Position numbers and translations under genes: made by a program | Notes under the pieces: model-generated | Told to the model about the DNA's origin: nothing | The model's input: only the letters and a program-made list of their open reading frames with translations | Databases searched by the model: none | Shown: positions 13,600-25,517 of the stretch, piece by piece | How the letters are laid out: each line of letters opens with the position of its first letter | Numbering within the stretch: position 1 is the stretch's first letter | DNA from: Ascaris suum | Lineage: Eukaryota > Nematoda > Chromadorea > Rhabditida > Ascarididae | Direction of reading: 5' to 3' | Assembly (NCBI GenBank): GCA_013433145.1 | Contig: CM024187.1 | Coordinates: 18,155,826-18,219,825, forward strand | Length of the DNA stretch: 64,000 nt

Positions 13600-16500
13600 C
13601 TAAAAGCGTTATAACAGCTAACATTCACACGGAAATCTTTCAACCGCATTTTACCTTGTGGATGTGAATATTTCGCGTTACCCATCAACGAAGTCATATG
13701 GGCTTTTTCAGGAGCAATTTTACAACCATTCATGATAAAAGAGGAGTACTCACTCATCGATGTATCCGATTTTCCTTCTAGCATTAAGCATTCTTACGAA
13801 GCCCCCAGTGCTACTGTCTTTTGTGAGAGGCCGCATCTCTAGAATTAACACTTCCAAGCGTATTTCACTAGCAGTGAAGGTGAGAAAACTATACCTCATT
13901 GGATGTTCGAAACCGGAGCAAGGAACCGACCCAGAATGGAATCCGTTTTAAATATGAATTGAAAAAATTTATACTCGTATTATGGAGTCCCAAAGCCGTC
14001 TGGTTTGACTTTTGACATCTCATTCACGACCGAAAAGAGTAGCCACAACGATTTCGCATAAGGTAGCCTAAAATGCCTTCCGAATGAGTTTACCCGGCGT
14101 TGAATTAAAATACTGCAGGCCTAAGTGAGGTTCGGTCCCTGCAGCGCCCAAAAATTTGAGAAAAAGACGTCGAGAGGTCTTTAAACCTTTGCGACTATTG
14201 AAAAAAGGGGGTCAGAAAACGATGAGGGCGGCGGAAGAGGAGGGGGTTAGAAGGTTCGACATTTCGGACGATTTTCCGCTACACTTTAGAATGAGGAAGA
14301 GGCAAGGTTGGCTGTGGCTGCAAAGCAGCAATTTCTGGCACGCCATCACTCTTGACTCTATCTATGCGGTAAGAAAGCGTGGGCGGAGATGATTCAAAAC
14401 AAATTGAAACGAGCTTCACAAATTGCTGCTGTTACTGTTCACTATTACTTTACAGCTCTTGTTTCGACACAGTGATGTTAACTGGCAACGCATCTATTTA
14501 TGAGCTCCAAACTACACGAAAGGAAAGAAGGAATCTTTTTTCCGATCTCTTGTAGAGATAGAGTGAAAAAGAAGAGCCTTTCTCTCTCTCCTCTTCCCCT
14601 TCCTGACAAAAATATGCTCTTCTCTGAAGACGGAAAATTCAGATAGCAGCCAAACACAATCAACCTGAAAATAGCTGCATGCAGTGGAATTTTCCTTAGA
14701 AGCATAACCCACTTGACCGTACGCTTCCTTTAAAAAGTTTTAAGCCGCTTTACCTATAAGTAACCCTTGAAAACTAGGACGCCCATATATCCAAAGCCTT
14801 TTAAACGAGGACAATGTAGAAAAACAGTGTGCAACATGTAATATATTAATATACGCAACACTTTATGAGCACGGCTCTTTTTTTACCGATTAGGATGATC
14901 GAATGCACACAGGAAACATACCAGTGCACATGTGGATCATCTTCCCACCATTGTTAATTTATCTTTTCCCCAACCCAAATTTTGGTGAGCAAATGCTTTA
15001 GGATGGCTGAAATGGCTGAACGAATCGTAGAAACTGATACCACATTTACACAACGATCCCGAAAGAAAAAGTAAAATGATATATTTTAAAAAGAGTCGGA
15101 AATCATAAATGTAAATTCTTCATTCTCCGAAAACATGCATCTCTTCTTCGTCAAACAAGGTCTCCCTTCCCGAGCCACATATACCAAATCAAATATATCA
15201 TACGCCTTCTTGAACAATGTGAACAGTGAATGTCCAGCACGCTGACTTCCGAGGTTTCAGATGAGTTCGGGACTGCACGTCTGACTAAATTTCTACGCGT
15301 ACAGCCACGGGGACAGCAGCGACGATCTCAGGCCACTGCCGCAACTGAGTTTCTGTTTCTATATTTTACTGTAAATCCACCGACGTTTTACCACACCTCA
15401 GTGTCAAGGAAGAGGGTGAAACAAAAGGCTGGACTACGAGGAAAAACCAAGCCCTACCAAAAAATGTCTCACCAACCAGAAACCTACTGAAGCCTAAAGT
15501 TTTTCCTCCCAGCATAGGAAAGGTTATGAACCGCATCCTATTCGTTTCTGAGTTTTGCTTCTTCAGAGGCTGGCACCTAAATTATTGCAGTACAGGTAAA
15601 AAACACACCTCGTCCAAGCTAGCCTAGTTTTGCACATGGCAATACAAAGGACGAGAAGACGCGCTGCGCAACACTTCAGATGATAAGGATTCACTTAGAC
15701 AGCATGCAGAGTACCTAAAACGATTTGCTAGAATACGAAAAAATCCCTGAATAAAGAAAGCAGAGTGCACCTAACGAATTCTAGCCAGCCACAACGCTGC
15801 ATCGAGAAACGGCTTCGTCAAATGGCTCCATCTGTGCAATTTTAACGATCACCTTGAGGCAGCAACAGCAGCAGAAAGCGAACGATTGTGAAACAAAACA
15901 ATCTAAACTGTTCTCACCGTGCAACGATCCCTCTCGGTATCCGGTATAGCCTTATCGTGGTCATAGCTTCTCACGGTAGTCAACTCAACAATTTGCTCTA
16001 GCGACGCGCCGATCGGAGGAGGATCGTTGGAGGTGTGAGGATTGTCAGCCATTGCCCCGTTCAGTTCGCCGTGCAGCAGAGCCTGCAAACTCTCATACTC
16101 ACCGAAATTATTGAATCCTAATAATCCCACGTTTTGTTTCGTGAGATAAAGGATAAACGACGGTCCTATCGATATAACTAAGCAGTCGCAGCTTTGATCG
16201 AACAGGATAAAAAGTGGGTTAGTGGCACATATAGCTCTGATTCACAACTGACAAAGCCCATTCCCTCGCACATAGCAACTACTTGCCCAATAAACTAAAA
16301 CTCTCGTGGATTATGGAATACAAGCGACTTATGCACTTCACGAAGTTTTGGCCTAACAACCGACCTTGACGCAAACATGTGGACAACGGTCGCAGTATAT
16401 TCTTTCAAAACGGATGCCGCCAACATACTAAAACGTCATTCACGGTACGACACCGTAAGAATATAACAAGGAACTATCAATGTCAGGTCAGAGAACTCAA

Positions 16501-19500
16501 AAATTGAATCGATGCCGCCTAGGTGAGATGAAAAACAAGCGATACCATTGAAAGTTCGAACAATGGAGTAGCATAACTACTGATCGATAGGCGCGAAGGA
16601 CCAACAGCGCGCCGGCCGACCACATCCGCTCCTACAAGACTGTCTGCAGACATGTGGTGACGCCGATACCAGGCTGTGTTCGCCTGACGCTGGCTTTCCA
16701 TCTGCGCCATACGTGACGAAAGAAGGTCGTTATGCGTAGGATTGATATTTTCCCTAGGTCTGCAACATCAACAACATTTGGTCTTTCAAGAATCACTACT
16801 TAAAACAACATAAATACGCCACTATCAATGGCATCTGTTTCCTAATATTTCTGTAAAGCATGCCGCGATAGAGCTGCATATTCCTCACCTAGTTCCAAAG
16901 TCACCAGCAACGGAAAGAGATTGTTTCTGTCCCACTCGTGCCAACGCCATCCCCTCTCTCTCCTATAACAAAAATTTTTCTCCTTGCTCACAAGACCGAC
17001 CATCTCTCTCTCTCATCTCTAGAGATGTGCACTACCAAGCATCATCTGGTAGAAAAAAGAAAAGCAATAGACAACACTCTGCTCTATGAGCTTCATCTGC
17101 TTTCAAAGAAAAAACGGTTTATATGAACGTTAACATGGCACAAAGTGCGAAGCGATGTGCAAGGTGGGAGCTTCCGCATTTCTGAAAACGACCTTCTAAA
17201 GTGAACAAATCCGAATATCAAATTTCACGTACTTTTTCAAGCAAGGATTCATACATCAAAAGAAGGTTCAGGGCAAAAGTGGCCATGTAGCGACATGCAA
17301 CATTCAAATGCGTAAGCAAGAAACCTTCCACTTCTCTCAACGATACACGCACTCTTTCCTCAAAACTTCGGCAGATCTATGCGTTCTTATCTCGATCTTA
17401 TTTTTAAAAACTGAACGCAATGCACCCACCTCCTCTCGCTTTCCTTCCCCGGAAATGTTTTCGACGGTATTTTTAAAACGATATACAACCTAGCCTTGTG
17501 CTATATGCTACTCCTGCGATGCTCCACGTCGCTTTTATTTATTTTTTCTATTTTGTACAAATAACAATATTCAGCGCTTCCAGAAATCTTCAACAGCAAA
17601 TCGCGCTAAGGTGACCTTGCATTCAGACGCGCGTATGTGTGCCTTATGCCCAATATCTTCAACTCAAAAATCGCTGAATCTACAAGTATGAATTCCGTCA
17701 GGTACAATTTACACCACAAAATTAATTGCCCTCGAGGTAAGTCAATTAATGCTTTCTATGTATTTGAATTTAACGCTTGATCCGTTCACTTACAAAGGAA
17801 GTTATAAACACTCGAGGGCGCTGAAAATTTTGTGCACATACCGAGGCCATGGGATGCACTAGACTCTACTGGATCATAGATTTGTTCCAGATCTGGTTGA
17901 AATTTAAATACCTTATTACGCCTGTCCTAATATTTCAGGATCCATCCACGATTCCACTTAGTCCAACGCTTGGAACCGGAGATTGTCATTTCCTATCTGG
18001 CTGTCTGACACGTCTCCTCACATGCTTTTATCGAACTCAACGCCAGCCTTCGGTGGCTCTACGTGGAACCAGGCTCAAATCCTTCGAATAGGCAAAGATG
18101 GAGATGAAGGAAGGAAGGGGATGGTTCACGACTGCTTTTGTTTCTGCAAATTATATTGGGCTCACCTCTCGCTATATGGACCAAGCGGTGAAAAGGCAGA
18201 AGGGGAAGTGATGACATATTTGCGAAACTGCTAACCGCAAATCAGAGGACAAATCAAAAGTGCAACTTCACACAGCCTGATATCTAAACAATGTTAGTGG
18301 TAACAGTGCGTATGACGGGATTCCTCGTGAACACCTTTACACAGGTTTCTATGACCTTGACGTTCATTAAAGATCACAACATACTTAATCAGACTCCTAA
18401 CAACATTTCGGACTACAACTTCGTTTCAACGTAATGCAAGCATACATCGCTACGGTCTGAACTCGATTGCAGGTCTATGTAAAACTAATTATGGGAAAAT
18501 CCGTAATTTCCTGAGTTACTCTCTACTTCCAATCTATGCGCCTGTCCATTCAAAAGGGAGGAAGCTATGGCACTATCGCAGTGCACGAAACCAATTCGCA
18601 AAAAAAACGGACTCAACTCATACGCGATGTGACATTAACGGATTCAAGAAAGCGCTATGCAACAGAGCCGCATCTTATAACTCAGCCTGTCCTCAAGTAC
18701 ACAGCAAAATGTCGCCGCTCCCTCCCTCCCCTGCACCCTTCCTCTAACTGGCTATATCGTTCCCCAGATACGATCTGAGCAAATAAAATTAAACACCGGC
18801 AAGAAACCACATCTTAACGTTGATAGCAGTGAAAAAGGTCTCTTAGCGAAAAACAATTCAAATCGCATTTTGAAAAGGCGACAGGAACGCTTTAAATTTT
18901 TGCGGCTACCCTAGGAAAATTATAAACTGGAAGTTATCGTCCGTCACTGACTGCTGATGTTCTTACATAAGTAGTGCAAATTATTCAATTAATTTAAGAT
19001 ATTTTCAAATACTCGGCTGAAATAAGAAGAAGCAAGTACGACCAACCTGCGCACTGGCAATACGGATGACTCAGTGTTTTGACGACGAGAACGCGAAACA
19101 GTGTTCTGACGACTTCGCTGGCGACCACGAGTGCCATGCCTTGTAGCATCCATCATACTACGACCAATGGCTCTTATCGACCCCGTGGGACGCCGCGCCC
19201 TTCCTTCGTCCTCATTGCTTAATGGCGTCCTTTTCAGCAAAAAACATGCAACATACAACGGGAACAATAAAAATATAATGTAATAAAACAATCGCCAATT
19301 CTTTTCTAAAATTCTGCATCACGAATTTCACACCGGGTCGGCGAACAGGGATCATCTGAATGCTAAGGAATAGCACAACTACCTCCACAATGGATAACGC
19401 AGCAAGACTACTAATTGATGCAGTACTGCAAAAGCGCGAAAAAAGCAAAAATTCCGTCAAAAATATGTATACATGCAACGAATTTATCCACTAAAGAGTA

Positions 19501-22500
19501 TCGCATCGATCTGCTGGCAAGCACTGGTCATCGCTAATAATTGCTACTGGCCACGGATCCTAATGCATCATCACTTGGAGGTTAACCGCTTCGAGCTACT
19601 CTGGCACCTCTAATCTCCATGTGTCACTACGTCTCGGTTCATCAAAATTCCCAATTTTCTAGCAACAGTGGATTACAACCCGAAATCAAGGTGAGACGCG
19701 AAAGATGACATCCACATGTCAGCAGCTAAAAAACCGCCACCTCACACCTGTAACAGGGTATATGAAGTAAACGTACCTTAAGTTGATCAAGTTCGTGTAG
19801 AGAAATCGCAACCTTTCAATGTGATAAAAAGGGATTCAGTGTTATGCGATTCTTTCAAGCTTTGCAGTTAGTGCACGAAGCAAGAGAGAAAGCAAATGAA
19901 CTGTGTTGTGATCTACATGGCTTGCTAATCTTTCTGCACATGTGTCAGTAAACTGCAACTTCCAACAAAAGCCCAGATTCAACCAACAGGGCAGAGCAAG
20001 TGCTAAAACATACCGACCACCATGCAAGATGATGATGGAAGAGTTTGGAGAGTTTGGAATGTCCACAACAGAGTCAGCAGATTGCTCACTATGAGCGGAT
20101 GCTGACCTCTCTCTTTTAGTAGACCTGACGACAGAACTCGGGTCATCATCCCTGTTGACTGCAACCTGGCCTGAAAAGCGTATGGCCGGACGCTTGTTTC
20201 GCATTGCTGCAGAGCGCAACGGCGGTGCGGCCAGAGTGGGCGGCAAAGCGGGCATCTGCAATCATACTACGCCAACGTGAGAAGTGGAAATCATGACGAA
20301 AGCTACCAAAGTCGCTGGATCTGACTGGACCATGCATGAGAAGACAATTACCAAACCAAGTGATCAGCGAAAATCACGCGTAGAAATGTACCCCTAACTA
20401 GATGGCGGTCATGGCTCCGCTCAATCACTGGACTTCCTCCACCAAGTTCGCGTGGTCACGTCTTCCCATGTGCGACAGATGCCAAGCTTTCCTTCTCAGC
20501 TTGTTCTAGCCACAATTTCCTAAACACTGTGGAGTTCAAGCCACAAAACGTCCGCTCCCTCCTCTCCCTTGGTTCAAGAAAATTAGGAAACACGAAAGTT
20601 AAGAGCTTATAATGAGGACTTCGTGGTGTAATTCCCTGTGTAGCGGCGAAAGCGGTACTTGGAGGCATTAGAAGAGACAATCAAATCAAAAAGATGCGCA
20701 AAAAATTTCATTTGCGTTCAAATCCAAAACCCCAAACAAGCCTCGCTAAACAACCTAATATCTTAATCGAGGGGAAAAAACATTTATAGAAACTTTCTTG
20801 CAAGCACATGGACTTTTTCGTAAGGCGTCAAGATTTATTCCTTGCTTCACCAAAGAATTGTAAGACGCAAACGGCGCCCGGTTCTTCTTTAGGAAATGAA
20901 TGCACTCTCGCTCGCATGGCTACACTTAAGCTGATTACCATCCACGAGATAAATAAAATTTGTTATGTCATGATACTCGGCAGCTGAAACTGAAGCCTTG
21001 AAGTTAACCAGTGGATGCGAATAAAAGGCTCCTAGTGAAATGTGTATCACGACCTATTCGCGTATCACTTATATGAGGATACTGTGTTATAATAACACCT
21101 CGCAGCCGACAGCATGATGTAAGCTGTCGTTAAAACGTTCCCCTCCCCCATCCCCGCGACTCACATTTTTCCCACCTTCTTATTTCAAAGCCTCATATTC
21201 TTCCCTTACATTCACATCGATTTTTGCGGTCGGCCTCCCATCCTCGTGGAAAAAATCATTGGCAAGGGAAGAGAGAGATAGGAAGGAGAAAAAGAAAGAA
21301 GTATGCATAAAACGAACTCGTGAGGCGTCCTAATCCCAATCCTCCCCCAGACCTACGTTTCGACAAGTGCTAACGAGACAAAACGTGCGTCAGAGCTCAG
21401 TGGCTGAACAAAAAAACTCGTTTGGGTTGAGCCAAAGAGCATCTACAAATTGTTCAGAAGGATCGAGATAAATCGGAGTCACACACTGCACAGGGAAAGA
21501 ACAGCAGATGCGAAGTAAAACCTCAGCAGCGGTCGCATTTGAAGATGTGGGCTGGTCTGCGGGTGCATTTGAGTTATCTGTTTGATTCTGACTGTTCCCT
21601 TCGTTGTTGTTCGTGGTTTGACCGTTGCTTGTGCTTTGATTGGTACTTGTGATCTGATTGCTGTCCATGACCTGATTTGACGTGCCAGCAGAGGAACTGT
21701 AGACTGAGGACGGCGGAGGTGGTGGAACCGCTTCTTAAATCCACACGTAAACCTTCACAGAAACACACAGATACGTTAAAACAAAGGGCATTTGTAGCTC
21801 CGAAAACATATACATAACGTCAATAATATCGGCAATAATAATATGATCATCTAATGTTCGTATTTGAACTGTAACTGACCAACATGATTTAGTGGAGCAA
21901 GTGATTATGCTAGCTGTCAGTGGAAGTACAAATAACGCAAAGAAACGTGAGGCAATTCGTCTCACTCTTAACGAAGCTCTTCACGGTGCTGTTGGAAAAT
22001 ACGGAACGCTATTTAAAAAATATCAGATCGTCTTAACGCAACTTTCATAAAAGCCGAAAGGCAGCACATTACAGTGAAACTCTACCTATGCCAATGCTAG
22101 TTCGAATGTCACAAACAATTCTTAACCTGATGAGCAAAAAACCTTCGGTTGACACCTCAAACCCCAAAGTGGACAATGGGGACTTCAAACGTGGAAGGTT
22201 TTGAGTTATGTTTTATATCATATCTAAATACACAGTTATGGCAAACTTGAACAATATTTTTAAAGTGCTGCAATTCCCAAGGAATAGGAACTGCAACATG
22301 CAAGAATGCCTGAAGAAAGTGGCTAGTTCAGAAGAAGGTCTGTAGCGCACTTTTGATAAACACTTCTTTCGATTTCTACCTGTTGCTTTTTTCGCTGAAC
22401 GCGTGGCAGCAAAGGAAGGCAGGCCAAAAAACGCCAGAGCAACGGGGTTCAGCCGTGATGCTAATTTATAGATGTGCTCTATAGAGATCTGCTGCTTTGT

Positions 22501-24524
22501 AGCAAAACAATAACAAACGACTACAATGAAGCACAAGCAAACATAACGGAACTATAACGACAGGTAGACGGTATTAAGAACGCCAGGCAGAAGGCATTGT
22601 GGACCTACATATGGTACTTTCACGTCTTAAACCTGTCTCAACGCACTGATAAGCTCCTTTCATCCTTCTGAACGCATAGCACTGTGTTTATAGCAGACGA
22701 CCGGATCAAAAAAGTCCGATTAACTGCTTCATTCCTCAATCGGATATACAGATTAACTCCTCTCCCCCTCCCCCCCTCCACTCCCAAAAAAACTTCGAAT
22801 GGAAATCCGTTCACCACCTGAATTATTTGAATTTCTGCTCAAATCTTTTTCGCATTTTCGACTAAGGCTATGCCAATCAAACGGTTCTGCAGGATAACTC
22901 TGTAGGAGGCGGAGAGAAGGAGGATATTAGGTTCTAGACATCCATTTGTGATCTATCAGCAGCTGAAATCGCAGCGTCTCGCTAGGATCAACCTGAACCA
23001 AGTGTACCCTTACTACAAGGGGAAGTCAGTGCTTACGAACTGTCTCAAAGTTATGAAAAACACTGACGAAAGCAACATTCGTACATCTTATAACTCACGG
23101 CAACAGCAACATACAAAAATTATAATGGGGACCGCAGCATTTATATTCTCTCCCAAGTAATGAAAATTTGCCAAAACGTTTTCTACGCTATATCAGTTTG
23201 GCGCCCAAAAATACCAGCGTTGAACATTTCGTTTTATTCCTTCTGTGCTCCATTTCCCAACGTATACTTGAACGAGATAGTCATTTTCAATTGAAGAAAG
23301 CTCAATCGGGGGAATACATTGTCGACATTTCCCTATCAATTTTTTATTGGCCCTCTGAAGGAACATTTCTGCGTGCTTTCAGGTGGGTTGTGGCGGGAGG
23401 ATGAAGGACAACGATGAGGAAGGAAAGAGGTACAAAACTGCGCCACTGCTTTTGAAAACTTACGTGTGCGTATTCCATTCAATTTGACCGGTCTGAGGAA
23501 GCACAGAACACTGATGGTAGTCTAGTAAGCGCACAGGTATGGAAAAGAAGGCAGTGGACGTGGAAAGGGGCATTCTGAGTGCAAATGCAAGAAATGTGCC
23601 ATATGTGGCCAACCATAAACGCGCTGCATAGAAACCGAGATATGTAGACAGGTAGAGAGAGCCGCCAATGTTACCCTACGGCGAAACCCCTCTCCCAAAC
23701 GTGCACATCGAAAATTCTGAAAATATATACCGCTTGTGGGCAGAGTGATTTGCGCGTTGCCCACTGGATGCTGGTGCATATGGTAGTGCGAAGCGTACAT
23801 CTGCTGACACATAGCTGGAAATGATTCTGCCCTCGCTAGACAGCCACATGGAACAGGCATCGGCATACCCGTCGTAAAGTAAGCGTTCATTCGAGGAAGT
23901 ACCATCTGCGACATACCAGAAGAAGGCATTAGAGCAGGCGTGTTGACGACGGATGGCATCTGGACGCCGCGAAAAGCAAGAGATGGTGACATGGCATTTG
24001 ACGAAGAGGACGACCCTTCGGTGTACGGTGAACCTGCCATGTATGGATACATAGGCATCGGCAGTGCTGGTAGCTGATATGGATTGTGTCCGTAATAGTT
24101 GTTCATCGCTTGCAGGCGAACCGCGTTAGCCATTTGAAAATAGGCCTCGTGAGGCTCAGCAATATCAACCTAAAAGTATACAAGATTAACTGGAAAAATC
24201 ACTCCCATGAGCTCGCATTTCAACTTTAGAGTCCAAGAAAGAGGACCTCATTTGAAAAGGAAGTAAAGGACTGTAATACAGCTGTAGCAAATAATGCTGT
24301 GAAGCTCCTGCATTTCTGCGAGAGCCCATAGTACTTGCACACTAAATTAAAAACCCAGTTTGACAGTTTGATGCAGACGGAGTACCTCCTTCAGAAGGAG
24401 GTGTAGCAGACTCCAGCTTTAATCCACATTAGGAAATAAATCACTGCATGAACATGCAAGCAGATCAGGTGATTTCTGAACTTTCTCAAGAGGGGATAGA
24501 GTATATGTGTGTAAACATATATAC

Positions 24525-24588
<64 letters not shown>

Positions 24589-25517
24589 TATATATATATA
24601 TATATATATCACAGTAACATACATATCATAAATATTCAAAAGCCGCTTCGCTCGAAAAGACAAATGTTTGACGATTTGTGCGCGTGATAGCATTAGTATG
24701 GGTACCAACGCATTAGTAAATATGCCTTGTTATTTGTGGATAATCAAAGAAATTGGTTGTCCGATGAGCGGAAATGCAAAATCGCACATTGCGTCAACAC
24801 ATATAAGTAAGTTCTTCGGCTTGATTACCATTACACTTATAGCAACAACATGCAAACTCGAAAGCAGATACGTCATATGTTAAAAGACTCCAAGAAATGC
24901 AGTAAAAGTCGTGCATAAAAACCCACGTCGACACGCACCACATTAGCGGCAACACCTCACATTCAAATTTCACCTTTCGGGTCATGATCAATTCTTTCAC
25001 TCTGCTGACGGCAAATCACTAGTCTGCACACTCGCTGATAACAGCGTTTTAAAACAAATTTAATGATACTTACTGGTCGATGCGTAAGTTCTCCGCGTGG
25101 AGATTTGTACTCCCCGTTCGGAGCTACAGTTTCGTCGCGCAGATGCGTGGGTTTCTCGGACGGATGCACGGTTTGTTCGCGCGGGTGCATGGATACCTCC
25201 AGATATGCGATTTCCCGGCGTGGATATGTGGGCCCCCAGTATGAATACGCGATTACTTCGTACGGATGCACGGTTTCTCCTTGCGAGTACGATTGTCTCC
25301 TGTGCGGACAAACAGTTGCTTCGTGTGGATACAATCGTCTCCCGCACGGATATACACTTCCGTCGCACCGACACGTATGGCCCCGGTATGGATGGTCAGT
25401 TCGTACGCAACGACAAATGCACTGCCCATGAGGAAGCATGCATCCTCCACAACGATAGGCGAGCTCCCCGCACCCATTCATCTGTGGAACTTGCCCCAGA
25501 TAACCGCCGCAACTCAT
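13444..25517 (-). CDS. RING-H2 E3 ubiquitin ligase, Arkadia/RNF38/44-like, 8-exon model
   Basis: Predicted E3 ubiquitin ligase. A C-terminal RING-H2 domain would recruit an E2 and direct ubiquitin transfer; the substrate is unknown. The exon order on the minus strand is 25517-25074, 24169-23731, 21733-21522, 20255-20014, 19229-19047, 16759-16546, 16082-15918 and 13599-13444. All seven junctions keep phase, giving about 684 residues. Residues 1-148 are degenerate short repeats, 149-294 are M/P/Y/S-rich, 295-365 are S/N/Q/T-rich, 366-506 are basic with R/S stretches, and the RING spans about 632-672. RING ligands read C-x2-C-x14-C-x-H-x2-H-x2-C-x10-C-x2-C, the canonical C3H2C3 order with all eight present. 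The tail NKKCPMCRVDIDA resembles Arkadia (RNF111)/ARK2C; the block before the RING resembles the short conserved segment found there in RNF38/RNF44/Arkadia proteins. The start at 25,517 is the first ATG after an in-frame TAG, but 5' exons cannot be excluded. Family placement within RING-H2 ligases is inferred. Confidence 0.75.
15918..16082 (-). CDS. RING gene exon 7: pre-RING segment and first RING Cys
   Basis: The acceptor TTTGCAG|GCTCTG and donor TGCACG|GTGAGA bound 165 nt, phase 0 on both sides. It encodes ALLHGELNGAMADN through IPDTERDRCT, supplying the first zinc-binding Cys, so the RING is split by the last intron. Upstream of this acceptor the frame stays open for several codons and contains GTGAGTATG, a donor-like string. 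A second acceptor (ATTATTAG|GATTC) would shift phase relative to exon 6, so I preferred the nearer one. Confidence 0.75.
16546..16759 (-). CDS. RING gene exon 6
   Basis: The acceptor GATGTTGCAG|ACCTAG and donor TCAATG|GTATCG bound 214 nt, entering in phase 2 and leaving in phase 0. It encodes an M/R/S-rich stretch including RMAQMESQRQANTAW. The donor is not strong, but it is the one that keeps phase with the RING exons. The intron 16,760-19,046 contains a plus-strand exon-like stretch near 17,939-18,091 but no firm gene. Confidence 0.65.
19047..19229 (-). CDS. RING gene exon 5: basic, R/S-rich segment
   Basis: The acceptor CTGAAAAG|GACGCC and donor GCGCAG|GTTGGT bound 183 nt, phase 2 in and out. 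It encodes TPLSNEDEGRARRPTG followed by an Arg/Ser-rich run (RGRQRSRQNTVSRSRR), which could serve as a nuclear-localisation-like basic patch. The composition is clearly non-random against the flanking intron. Confidence 0.7.
20014..20255 (-). CDS. RING gene exon 4
   Basis: The acceptor GATTGCAG|ATGCCC and strong donor GGTCG|GTATGT bound 242 nt, phase 0 in and phase 2 out. It encodes MPALPPTLAAPPLRSAAM, a basic KRPAIRFSGQ segment, then a Ser/Asp-rich part. It opens with ATG, so it could also be the start of a shorter isoform. The intron 20,256-21,521 shows no other gene. Confidence 0.72.
21522..21733 (-). CDS. RING gene exon 3: Ser/Asn/Gln/Thr-rich
   Basis: The acceptor GATTTAAG|AAGCGG and donor GCTGAG|GTTTTA bound 212 nt, phase 1 in and phase 0 out. 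It encodes AVPPPPSSVYSSAGTSNQ and then a long S/N/Q/T tract, a typical disordered region. Both splice sites are weak, but the phases fit both neighbours. Confidence 0.65.
23731..24169 (-). CDS. RING gene exon 2: Met/Pro/Tyr-rich
   Basis: The acceptor ATACTTTTAG|GTTGAT is strong and the donor ACAAGCG|GTATAT moderate. The exon is 439 nt, phase 0 in and phase 1 out. It encodes VDIAEPHEAYFQMANAVR, then a region rich in M, P, Y and S (for example PYQLPALPMPMYPYMAG). No globular domain is recognised. The frame runs on past the donor for about 70 codons, but composition changes there. Confidence 0.72.
24384..24402. repeat. Perfect 19-nt palindrome in RING gene intron 1
   Basis: ACCTCCTTC-A-GAAGGAGGT is an exact inverted repeat around one central base. 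It lies in the intron between exons 1 and 2. No function can be read from it. Confidence 0.8.
24531..24609. repeat. (TA)n microsatellite
   Basis: About 80 nt of almost pure TA dinucleotide with two small interruptions (TATT). It is intronic in the RING gene. The Ile/Tyr ORFs it generates on both strands are artefacts. Confidence 0.97.
25074..25517 (-). CDS. RING gene putative first coding exon, degenerate tandem repeats
   Basis: ATG at 25,517 follows GATTGCTAG, whose TAG is in frame; the same bases form a possible cis or trans (spliced-leader) acceptor 3 nt before the ATG. The exon ends at a strong donor, CGACCA|GTAAGTATC, in phase 0, matching exon 2. It encodes a Cys-rich start (MSCGGYLGQV, CGGCMLPHGQCICRC) and then divergent repeats of roughly 8-10 residues around motifs such as ETVHP, EQTVHP and DETVAP. 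The underlying DNA is a degenerate minisatellite and other frames on both strands are also open, so coding status rests on the donor and phase match. Confidence 0.5.

Noticed and set aside
24391..24708. ORFs on both strands rich in Ile and Tyr
   Set aside because: They are translations of the (TA)n microsatellite.
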